Assembly (NCBI RefSeq): GCF_023973825.1
Contig: NC_090118.1
Coordinates: 1,533,001 to 1,597,000 of the forward strand
DNA from: Plasmodium brasilianum
Taxonomy: Eukaryota > Apicomplexa > Aconoidasida > Haemosporida > Plasmodiidae
DNA length: 64,000 bases
Direction: 5' to 3'
Both the position numbers and the translations under genes were made by a program. This document shows, one piece after another, positions 25,779 through 37,554 of the stretch (positions within the stretch are counted from its first letter, which is position 1; each line of letters starts with the position of its first letter). The notes below the pieces were generated by a model that had not been told where the DNA came from, made no database searches, and worked only from the letters and a program-made list of their open reading frames with translations.

Positions 25779-28678
25779 AATAAGTTATAATATATGTGAA
25801 TTTTTCTCAAAGGTAGTTATTTATATGAAGTAATATATTTAAAGTCTTTGGTGGTATATTCCTAATATGAATTCCTATAATTGGAATAATTCCATAATTT
25901 CATGTGTGTATAATTTGATATATTAATACACAAAATTAAGTATATATTTCGTTAATTTTTTTTTGAATTTAAATATTTTTAAAGATACATTTTGAATTTT
26001 AATGTATTATTTCAGCTTAATTATATCTAGAATAATACATATATATGTATATTTAAATAAATATTTGTGAAAAATCTACGTCTTTGCTTTAAAATGAATA
26101 TATAATATCAAAACTTATATAATTTTATAGACCTCTGGTAATATTTATTTCTACTAAATTGTACTATTCTTTATATTGTATCATATTATGTCTAAAATTA
26201 CATTTCAGTTTATTACGAAACTATATTATTAACATGAAACTAGAAATAAAACTGTCCTTATGTTGAACCTAATTATAAGAAGCTAAAGTATAATGATGTA
26301 TTGATATTTATATATATGTTTATTTTTTTTTCTTCGCTTAAAAACACAGTTATTGCTTATTATTTAAAATAAGCTTTACGAAAAATATACAACAAAACAT
26401 ATCTATTGTAGAAGTCATTATAAGGAACATGTAGCTTTTTTGAATTTTATTAAAGTAAAATTATAAATGTATAATAAAATTATATGCACCTTAATAATAA
26501 TTATTTATAATTGTTTACAAACTAGGGTTATTTAAATCTTTGCACTTAACAGTTAAAAAGGATTATTATATTCTTAGTGTACATGATTGTTGAAAAAATC
26601 TATTTTTTCAAATATTATTTAAAAATATATGGAATTGAAGTTTAATTAACTAATGTTGTTTATTTGATATATTTTTTTATGTCGTTGGAGTATTATATAA
26701 AAAAATTAATTTTAATCATATATAATCAGATAATATCGACAAATCCTCTTTTTTTTTTCTTATAAATGTATAGTTTTAGAAATGTGTTATAAATCTATAA
26801 AAATTTAAATTAATATTAGGGTAATTAAAATAAATATATATATTGCAAAATAGTTTGATTATATATAAATACATAGTTGTATATATTTTTTATTTTTCAT
26901 TATTGTCTATAAATATAGTCAGTAAAAAACTATATATATATGAAAATATTATATATTTTCAATGCTCATGAATTACTATATATGTAAATTTTTATTAGGA
27001 TTTAATTATATTTGGCTTTCATTTTTCATAATTTATTTTATAATTTATATATGAATTAATATGAATTCTTAATTGACTAAAGATATATTTCATATAAAAA
27101 ATATTAAATGTGAATTAATGAATGATAAGATAATGTAATGATATAAATTAAAAGATATTAAATAAGAATAATTTAAAATATGATAAAAAATGTATAAATA
27201 ATTTAAACCAGTGAAAGAAGTATAATATTAATTTCTGAAAATTTAGTTATTTGGGAAATTGAGTAGTATTTTAAATTTATCTATTTTTTTTTTTTATAAT
27301 TTTTTAATTATTTCTCGAAGAATATAATATATTTTAAAGAAAACAAATGTATAAATTTTTATTTTGTTTGATTAATATAATTTTACGCATATCATATATT
27401 TATTATTATCATATTTAGGGTTAAAAAAAAATTTTTATATAAAATACATAAATACTTGGGTATAATATATTTTTTCTATTAAAAATTCTTTTAATAATAT
27501 TTTAGGAATTTATATAATTATGTAGATTGGTTATGATTAACCTTTAAAAAATATCCTGGTATTTTGCTTATGCAAAGGGACTAATAAAAAATGATATACA
27601 CTTCCTTTAAATAACAAAATAAAATTAATTAACTATGTATTTTAGTAAATTTAAGGTTATTCACACTCTAAAAAGTTATGTACATATTATACGGAATATA
27701 TATTATTCGTATTTGTAAAAAATTTTAATTTTTAATAGATTTTTATTTAATATAATTATAAGTAAGATTCTTGTAAGAATATTATTTTTAAACATTTTTA
27801 AAATTTATTAATACGCTTTTAAATATATATATTTTATTGATAAAAAAAAAAAGTTAAGTGTATTGAATTTAAAACTCTTCATTCAGAATATATGATATAA
27901 ATTAAGTTTTTTTAAAAAACTAAAAATTTTAAGTATGATGATATAATAAATATTTTTCTATATAAGCGTTAAATTATATATTTTTTAAAATATTATATAG
28001 TAGTACTGTATAAATTTTACTTTTTAAATGTATGATAATATAGATTTCAAGTTTCATAATTTATATAATATGATATACAAAAATTTACTTTTTTATTTAA
28101 TATTATTACTATTGTTATATTATTATGATAATTAAATTTATTTAAGAGTAATTACTATATTTTCAATATATAATGCTTATAATATAAGAATTATTAATTT
28201 GAAATAAGAATTTATATATATAATTATTCTCTTTCAATATATAAAAAAAGTATTCTCTATAATTTATAAAATGAACAAACTCATTTTGTTTATAATAATA
28301 AGGAATAATATATATTTAAAAAAATTTTTTTTGAAGAAACTAATGGAAAAATTATTTAACAACTAAACTATATTAAATAATTGTATTAAATATTTTGAAT
28401 AATTATGAATGTATGTGAATTATGTTATATAAACGAATGTTTGTATATTAAAAATAGTATTAAAAAATATTTAATAATTCTTTGAAATTCGTTTTCTTTG
28501 TTTATGATGTAAAGTATATTGTAGTTATAAATATTTTAATTATATATTATATAAAAAATAAAATGATAATGAAATAAAATTTAAAAAATAAATATTCAAA
28601 TCTTTACAATTAAATGTATGTTTTATAATAGTTACTTTATTCATTATTAAATATATTTTAATATTAAAGTTCTATGTC
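25779..28678. other. intergenic, no gene seen
   Basis: AT-rich spacer. A weak relative of the 3' element may lie at about 25943-25973 (165 bp after the stop), and a poor match to the upstream element near 28226-28240. No coding region is supported. Confidence 0.55.
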
Positions 28679-29560
28679 ATGGAAGAAAAAAATAAATTAC
28701 ACGTTTTTTTTAAAATACGTACTTTGCTCTTCTTAACTTGGATATGTAAATTTTATATAGACATGGTATGATATTATTATTTATAAGGATATATGAATCA
28801 TTCTCTATTTTTTTGTAGTATTTATTTATTAATAATTTTTGTTATCATAAAGCTATTTATACTTGTAAACCATGGATATTTGTTTTTATAGAGTATCTAT
28901 AATAAATTTTTGAATGAAAAGAACCATGCTAATATAAAAATAGTTACCAGAAACTATCGTTTATTAGCAAAGCATAAACAGGGAAGGCGTTCAGATATGA
29001 TGTGGAAAAAAGAAGAAATTCCAAATAATAGAGAATACGAAAAAAAACCTATCTGTAATAATGAAAAAGTATCTAAAGGAAAAAATAAACTTCGAAATGA
29101 ATGTTCATTAAATAATGCAAGAGATTATGGAAAATATAAAAAATGTAAGTCTTCTGGGGGTAACATAGAAAATTATTATTTTGGAAAAAGAATGTTAGAC
29201 AAAATATACTATAAAAATAAGGTTAGGGCCGCTATAAATTCAGATTTTGAGTTTTTAAGAAAGGATATATTATTAAAATTAAATGTTATTACTGTTTTAT
29301 TTATCTTCGTTGTACTATATGCATTAGCAGTCATACTTTATAGATATTTCTCTTTAAAGGATAATACAAGGTTAGAAGTTTTATTAAACAATTTTAATTT
29401 GCATGATACAAGTATAGCGTTGTTGGTAATAGCGATTATAGTTATACCAGTTGTTATTTATATAGGCAGAAAACTCATAAGAAATGTAAAGTTAAAATAT
29501 AAAAAATGTGAAATAAATAATACGGCATATCCTTCTTTCCGTAAAGTACTTTTTTTGTAA
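28679..29560 (+). CDS. divergent fam-l/fam-m-like exported protein (two exons, intact)
   Basis: Exon 1 is 28679-28765 (29 codons; leader VFFKIRTLLFLTWICKFYI), intron 28766-28891 (126 nt), exon 2 28892-29560; total 251 aa. It shares the family start of exon 2 (SIYNKFLNEKN) and TRNYRLLAKHKQ with the R-x-L arginine at residue 52. The middle lacks both the fam-l and fam-m blocks. In their place is NYYFGKRMLDKIYYKNKVRA and a segment ending SDFEFLRKDI. Two membrane segments are predicted (about 160-180 and 203-221) with a loop of only about 22 residues, far shorter than in fam-l. The tail (NNTAYPSFRKVLFL) also differs from the usual K/R-rich end. It is probably a third class of the same superfamily, an exported protein of unknown function. 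The open frame is clean from start to stop. Confidence 0.85.
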
Positions 29561-30715
29561 CAATACATACATATAATTTCCTGAATGTTATACAAAAATA
29601 GCGAATATACCTGTAATTGCTTAAATTTTATAAAATTCCTCATATCTACTTATCATTTTTTATGATGAACATTAAAAATAAACACTTTTTATTGTCTTTT
29701 TAATTTGACTATTTTGACTTTTTCCACTGGATTTAAAATATTTTCTACATCTAATATCATATCATGTTTCATATATATGTTTCTGCATTCAAAAAGATCT
29801 TTTTAAAAAATTATTTGTATAGTCCTTAAAATTAATAAGTAAAAACGGATTTATATAAAGTTATTGCTATTGTGAGGTATTTTGTATTTATTATCATAAA
29901 AAAGTGTCTTAATTATTTTTAATATTTTTTACTTTTAAATAATAGGGTGTTAAGTGAATAAAAAATGTGTAATGTACTTTTAAAATTATAAATGAGTATG
30001 TATTAGTTAGTAAATAATGAAACGAACTGATTGTATATCTCGCTTCGATATGTTTTTTTTAACAATAAAAATAAAGTTCATTTTTATTCTACATAATATA
30101 TTTTATAATAAAAATATGAATCATATTTATTTAAAAAAAAATTTTAAAAGATATTTTTTTTTACTTATACGTTAAAAATATGAAGTTATTGATATAATGT
30201 AAATAATATAATTTTTAATTAGTATTCGAAGTCTACGTTTTATAGTAGATATTTTAATTTTTCTCCTGTTACATTTTTTCTTTAAGTTCATTGCTTATGT
30301 ATATTGTTATATATCCAATTAATTCTGCCCTAAAAAAAGGAAATAAGCTTCGATAATTTAAGAAATTAAAATATGTTTTATATATATATATATATATATA
30401 ACAAAATGGTAAATATAATGAAATATATATTTCTAAAATATATTTTTGATTTGTGAAAAAACTTCTTTTTATTTAAATCCTATATTATTAAGATATAAAT
30501 AAAAGTAATTTTTTTATTACATTAATTGCCTTTTTATAAAAAATATAATATTAACAATATTTTGAATTTGTAGAACTAAATTTATAATATTTATAGATTA
30601 ATTCTATTAAAAATATTTCATTTTGGTAAGGTATAAATAAATTAGGAAGGGGATATTACTTGATTGTTTTATAATATTTTTTGTTATGTACCTTATTATG
30701 CTGTTGACAATGTAC

Positions 30716-30752
<37 letters not shown>

Positions 30753-32295
30753 ATAACAAATCGTTTGAGTGAGGTTAGAAAAGACATAACTAAGTAATGT
30801 CTTTATATTTATTGGAAGTATGAACGATATTCTGACATCTCTTATCTCTACTAAGTTTATAATTATCATAAAGAAATTCCTATAAAAAATAATATAAAAT
30901 GCCCCTAATTAAAGAACGATTTGCATTTATTTTTTTAATATACGTATCTAAATATCGAGTTAATGTATTATAATTACAGTAGTACATATTTTCTGTTTTA
31001 TTATTTTGAATATTTTATTACGTATAATACAAAAAATCTCTTATTTAAATTAATAACATATGTTCACATATATGGTAAAACCCCAAGACATAAGTAATTA
31101 TGTGCAGTAATTAAAAAGAGAACATAATGTGTATTTTTTACTGTACGAACTAGTGAAGCATATGAAAATTTGAAATGATATAAAATTGGTTTATCCACAT
31201 CTAAAAAATCATATGTTGAGTTCTGTTTATAACTCCCAAGAGAACTATAGAAGTGGAATTCTACATGAAATATCAAAGCAAAAAAGAATTACCTTTCAAT
31301 TTCTTTTATCCCTTATATATTGTTATGTTAATTGCTACTAGTTATGGAAGTATTTCACATGTTTTTCCTTTTGTAAAAAATAAATGAAAGTTAAACCTAG
31401 GAGTATAAATACTTTTTATTCTACTGTAATATACTTTAGTGAAAATTTTATAATTCCAATATGGTTTCATATGTTTTCTATTTTTTTATATGTGTAATTG
31501 TTTACTTAACATAGATGTTGTATAAATAAAAAAATATTAAGGGAACAAAAAATTAAAAAGTGGCTCTATAAAAGAACACATATATAAATTATTAAATAAT
31601 GGATAGAATTGTTCCCATTTAAATTTTAACCAATAGCTGAATCACTATACCTTATAGTCATTGATAAATATCTTTAGTACAGCGCCTTACACAATATTTA
31701 GAAGACAAAAACGACAAAATTTTTGTATAATTCACTATATATTTAATTCAATATAATTTCAAAGAAAGAAGTAATAATAAAATCTCAAAAAAATGTTATT
31801 TATATATAAAATATATTTATTTATTATTTATAGAATAAGGTTTTTATTTTAATTTCTATTTTTTTATATATATATATAATAATATTATGTGTGTCGTAAT
31901 TAATATATATATTTCTAATTTTCTTCTTTTTTTTTTTTCTTTTTTAATACTTGGTTAATAAACATTACTTATTATTATTCTGTAATAAAAGCACCATTTA
32001 CTTAATAATCTTATGTTATATATTTATGTTTTAAAATGAATTGTTTTGAATTTTAAACAAAATCAACGTATAAGTGGAATTTTGTGTTACATAGTCTAAC
32101 AGTAGCATTTCGTTTATATTATCCTTTTCTTTTTGTTGATTTTATATCATTATTTTTGTGATATGTATACGCAAGCATCTATTTCTTTATTTCTAGTATA
32201 TATTATTTATTAATGTATTTCCCACTTAACTCCAGCATTTATGTCACTGAATTTTAAATTTTTTAGTGAATATAACATATACTGTATTTTTTGTA
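29561..32295. other. intergenic, no gene seen
   Basis: AT-rich DNA with (TA)n tracts at 30379-30400 and 30721-30747. Around 31100-31280 both strands show short open frames of slightly higher GC, but each is interrupted or without start and splice context; I do not call a gene. Confidence 0.5.
30721..30747. repeat. (TA)n microsatellite
   Basis: Uninterrupted TA dinucleotide run of 27 bp in intergenic DNA. Confidence 0.9.
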
Positions 32296-33461
32296 TTAAA
32301 CAACTCCTTGAGGATGATAGTCTATATTATGAAAACGTTCCTCATAATTTGTATGTACTACTTCAAAAGTGTTTTGTGAAGATTCTCTTGTATCTTTTTC
32401 AACTTTATTAAATTTAATTATACTTTTTTTTTGTAAATTACTATGTAACCACGATTTAATTGGAGTAAACTATATGAAAAAAGAGAAAAACATGTATATT
32501 CTTAAAAATACAATATTTTGTTTTAGTAATTACTTTTTAAAATAAACATAAAAAATGTGATAGAATATTCTCCCTATTATGTATATTTCTTATTAACCTT
32601 ATATAAAAAAAATTAGGTAAAAGATGTTAGTAATATTACAATCGTTGTTATACCGTTAGTAAAAACATAACTTTTTGGAGGTGCTAAAATTTTTGGTACA
32701 TGATAACACATAGTTACATCGCTCATTGTTTCATCATATGCTTTTTTAAAATTTCTAAACTCTTAGCAAAATTAGTTCATTACATTTACTTCACATTTCT
32801 TGAATGTTGAATATAAAAATCATAATATTTTTTTGGATTTTCGGAACTAGTAGCAGCTTTATTTTTTTCAGATATAAAATCGTTAAAACCTTTATATAAA
32901 TTATACAGAACTGTAAGTTTGGTTAAAATATCACGATTAATTTTTTCTAGTATAATCATACATATATTACATGTGTCGTTTGAAAACTTATTATACATCT
33001 GAAATAAAAGAGGATTACTATTATATTTTCCTTTTATATTTATTAGGTAATTTAAATATTTACAACGCTTGATTCTGTCAAAATTATCTCTCTTTATTTT
33101 AAATAAATTTATGCCAATCTCCTGACATAAGGAGATAATGTTTTTATCAGCAGTTTGAAATATTCTATATTCATCAGTAGCACAATACTTTCCAGGATTT
33201 TCATTAACCCTTCTGTCAATATTATCATAAAAATTTGAGATAGTATCTTTAAATTCATCTCTATATTTAAGATATAATGTCATGGTATTCTCCTAAAAAT
33301 AAAACAAATATAATAATAATATATAAGTACACAAAATGATATGTTAATTAAATGTATTTATATATCATATCGAGAACAACGAACCTCTGGATACAATAAT
33401 ATATATAATAATCATAAAATAAAATAACTTTTGCATTTTCTTCTGTACTAACAGATGTCAT
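32296..33461 (-). pseudogene. PIR gene, broken by frameshift and premature stop
   Basis: Minus-strand gene with PIR architecture. The proposed exon 1 is 33461-33429 (MTSVSTEENAK), with an intron of 136 nt. Exon 2 starts at 33292 and gives a long clean frame (YLKYRDEFKDTISNFYDNI) with spaced cysteines and CKYLNYLI, a typical PIR region, followed by CNICMIILEKINRDILTKLT. This frame ends in TAA at 32786-32788. Coding resumes in another frame at 32762 (EFRNFKKAYDETMSDVTMCY, then a proline-rich linker and the membrane segment GITTIVILL), but a second TAA lies inside that segment at 32613-32615. The last exon, 32469-32296, is intact and begins FTPIKSWLHS, the PIR hallmark, with a phase-0 junction after a 128-nt intron. 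At least two lesions make it a pseudogene. PIR products are exported variant proteins; only a cysteine-rich ectodomain fragment could be made here. Confidence 0.85.
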
Positions 33462-36042
33462 TGCATATAGGTGTACGTGAAATAAATAACAAAAATTATA
33501 TTAGTATCATATTAATATTTATATATATGAAAAAATATATAATATATTTATGTGGGATATTCCTTTTTATTCATACAAAAAATTAAAAAAAAAAAAATAA
33601 TTAGGAAAAATTTCTCTTAACTTTTTATTAATATAAAAATAAGGTAACATAGTAAAATATAGAACAAAGACTTTTAGTAGACAAAATAATGTTTTAAAAA
33701 ACTGAGTTATTTTATTTTAAAAAAAAATACATATACATAAGAGTAAGCTTTCCTATTATATTATTCATGTGATAATTATATATTTGTAATGATATATTAT
33801 AGAAAAAAAAAAAATTAATTTTAGTTCATTCTCATATAAATTTTTTACTATGTTGGAATATTTAATTAGGAATATTTTTTGGACTTATAAAATGTTATAA
33901 ATAGATAAATTTTAACTATTTATAAGGTATATAATTTTCTCTATTATTTTGTTAATATTTTTTTTCATTGATAATATAATAACTTTCATATTATTTCAAA
34001 TAATATTTATAATATGTTTTAATAATATATAAATTGATTAAGAATCTGAACTTTACGAATATTACAAAAATTAAAATTTAATTAATTGAAAAGAAAATTT
34101 AAATAAAATGTAGTGTAGTATATGAAAATTAGTATTTATGTGTTAAATTAAAAATGTACGCCCTCAAGAGAATAGTTTTAATTATATATATAATATTACA
34201 TAAATAGACTATATAGCATAATCGTAATATAATCTTCTACATGTCTCTGTTATATTAGACTTGAATGTTAAAACTTTATATTCTTTTTCGGAATAAACTG
34301 CGTGATATATTATATAATTTTATATTAAGTATATAAATGTATACAGAAAACTTAATTATTTTAATACTATAAATTGATAATAATTATATATTAAAAATAA
34401 AAAAAAAATTTTATAATTATCTTAACTACTTTAAAAATATATATCATTGAAATAGTTTGTGCTTGTAGCATAGCTATAATATAGATTAATATGTCAATCA
34501 AAATTTATAATTATAATCTATAGGGAATACATCCTATTAGAGATCTTCTTTATGATATGTGTTTTTATTTCAGTATTTAATAAAATAGTTTAGAAGTTTA
34601 ATATCATAATATTTTCCAATTTTGTATATGTTACTGTTATTTTATTTATCAATATTATATGTTAGATGGGTTTACCAACATAATAATATTTAATTCAAGG
34701 TACGCAGAAAATAATATTACATTATTTTTTCTTTTCTTTATTTTTATATTTATAACTTATTGTTCCAGAATATCTTACGATAATATTATTTTAGTATAAT
34801 ATATTAATTATAAGTTATATAATAATTGTATTAATAGATTTAACATATAATCAAATATATTTTAAAAAAAGAAATAAACAAAAATAACTGCTTTTATTAT
34901 TATTTAATATATAGATTGAATTGTCTCTTTTTTCATGAACAATGTAGAAATCAAAATATTAGAATTATTATCGTTATTCTTAAAATAAATATTTTTTAAA
35001 GGTTAATGTAGAGTGGATATTCATTGGTACTTAGTTTATATTTTAATTTATAACATAAATATATTTTTTTTAATTTTTTCATAAGAGTATCACTTAAAAA
35101 AATAGAATGGTTGTTAAAGAGCATTTTATATAAAAGAACATTATGATTTTGATATAATTAATTTTTATTAATTTGTAAATACATTTATAAATATATGTAT
35201 GTTAATATTCTCTTACAATGTTTCATATATAATATATTTTGTATACCTATGTAATATATTTATATGCTTATAGTTAAATTAACATATTTATTAAGTTAAC
35301 ATATCAAATATAAAAATTAAAAAACAATATACATATTAATATTCTTGCAATGTATACTCCATTTCAGTTAAATATATAAGTGCTATATATATTATATTAT
35401 ATAACATAATTATATTTTTTTGATGAAAACCTTATTTATATTAAAATAATGTACTTTAAAAGAACTATGTATTTATTATTAGTAATATAAAATAAGAATA
35501 TTATAATTCATTTTAATCTATTAAATATTGTCGAAACATGGATAATATTAATATCGATAATAAGATAAAATAATTATTTACTTAATAAAATATTATTAAT
35601 ATATTACAATATACTTATTTTATGTACTATAAGGATATTGTGTTAAAAAGATGAACTTAAATTTCTGTTTGTATTGTATTGCGTGCTTGTTATACTTTTA
35701 GTTAAATCTGAAAATTATATATTTTATAATTGTTATTAATGTTAATACTGCAGTAATGATATTTTTTAAAAAGTAAGCATACTGCTGTTATTATAGTTTT
35801 ACTGTATAAAAAGGAGTAAATAAAATTTCATAATTTTCTTATTTCTTATGGTATATGAAAAAAGAAAAAAAATATTTTGTATCAAATTGGACTTTAAATT
35901 TTTGCAGAAATAGATCTAGTATTGGTTTAATTTATAAATAAAAATATATAAGTAGATAATGTATAAAATAATATAAAAAAAAATAAAAAAATATAATCCT
36001 ATTAATTAAATAATAATGTGAAATATATTATTCTGTAATTAA
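33462..36042. other. intergenic, no gene seen
   Basis: AT-rich DNA between the broken PIR and STP1, both on the minus strand. No supported coding region or conserved family element was noticed. Confidence 0.55.
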
Positions 36043-36132
36043 ACAAAAGCGAAAAAGGAAGAAAATAGAAAGTCAAAACTTATAAATTCTTCTCAAAACG
36101 CAGAAAGAGTCAAAAAATTATTATCAATATAA
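36043..36132 (+). pseudogene. possible coding remnant, lysine-rich
   Basis: Twenty-nine sense codons then TAA, reading KAKKEENRKSKLINSSQNAE and then RVKKLLSI, in a patch of higher GC than its flanks. It could be the cytoplasmic tail of a lost surface-protein gene. A short hydrophobic stretch with a stop lies upstream near 35760-35815, but no splice chain links them. It may be a chance open frame. Confidence 0.15.
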
Positions 36133-36526
36133 TATGAAAAAAATAAAAATATATGAAATTTTTTTATATTTCTAAGAAATAATTCTATTATGCTTCATTT
36201 TCATATTATTTTAAAAAAATGTTGAAACTTATCAATTTAGTACAGTTTAGTTTATATATTTTTTTATATATATATTTTATTTTTTTGATATCACGAAAAT
36301 ATTAAAAACTTATAATATATAAAAAAGAAAAAAGAAATGGATCGTAAGAATTTTTTTTTTTGTATTCGTTTATATATTTTTTTAAACGTTAATATTAAAT
36401 ACAGGTTAATGTAAAAATATATTTATTAAGCATAATTTCATTATTAATATATTATAGTCACTTTGGTAATTTCATTGATTTTTTAAATTTATTATAATAA
36501 ATGTTATATAAACAAAAGATATTACT

Positions 36527-36586
<60 letters not shown>

Positions 36587-37554
36587 AAAGTTTCTTTCAT
36601 TTATGTTGCAATATTTGTTATGAAAAAAAGTTAAATTATTTTTTTAAAAAATAGAATTTTTAAATAAGATTTTTTCTTTGTGAGAAGATATAAATAATTC
36701 AAAAAAATAATATTGCTATATAACAAATAAAGTGTTACAAATTTACAATAAATGATAGCTTTTAAAATATGAAAATCTAATAAATCATAAAAGCCTGGAA
36801 GTATTACAGTAAGTATATAAAATATGTTTTTTTTATAATAGATTATATTATAAGAATTATGTATGTATTTTCACTACAATTTCATATGTTATAAAATATA
36901 TTTTTTTTTTTTTACTGAAAATTTTTTTATTTTAATTAAAACCATAAAAGTTTGAAATGTAGAAATATTTAAAGAATTCAAATATATACCTTTCTGAATA
37001 TGGATATAAATGCATATCAAGCAATAATGAAATATCATAGAATTATAAAAATATATGTAATCATCATAAATTAATTAAAAATTATTATTACAAAATTATA
37101 GTTTTTGCTTCTTTTTATTTTTCAAAATATTAAATTTTCACTGTATTTTAATATTTTTTGTAAATATAAATTTAATTTTGTTTTCATTTATATATGCGTA
37201 TATATGTTGCTACTTTTATTGAATCTAATGTTTATATAAATTTCTTATTGATGTTCCCAAAAAAATAAAAAAGTATATATAATTGTAATATGTTTATATA
37301 TCTTCATTTATATATTTATGTTTTATTTTTTTTCCTTTTTCTTCTATTATGCATTTCTTAAGATTATTTTATTGATTTTTTCCTCATCGTATAATACAAT
37401 TAATGAAATATGTTTCATAAAGGTTACATAATTACACAAACATTACTTTTTAATATATTCAGAATGTATATAATAAATTTACAAAATGTATATTTGCATA
37501 ATTCATTCATATTCGTTAGAACTATAATTCTTTTCCATAGAGCTTAAATGCATA
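36133..37554. other. intergenic with a long TA microsatellite
   Basis: 3' flank of the STP1 gene (minus strand). Apart from the TA tract at 36534-36582, no structure is supported. Confidence 0.6.
36534..36582. repeat. (TA)n microsatellite, longest in the window
   Basis: Pure TA repeat of about 49 bp, likely length-polymorphic. Confidence 0.93.

Noticed and set aside
31064..31276. Minus-strand frame of 70 codons near 31.1 kb
   Set aside because: No recognisable motif, start context or splice sites; the opposite strand is equally open in pieces, so direction cannot be decided.
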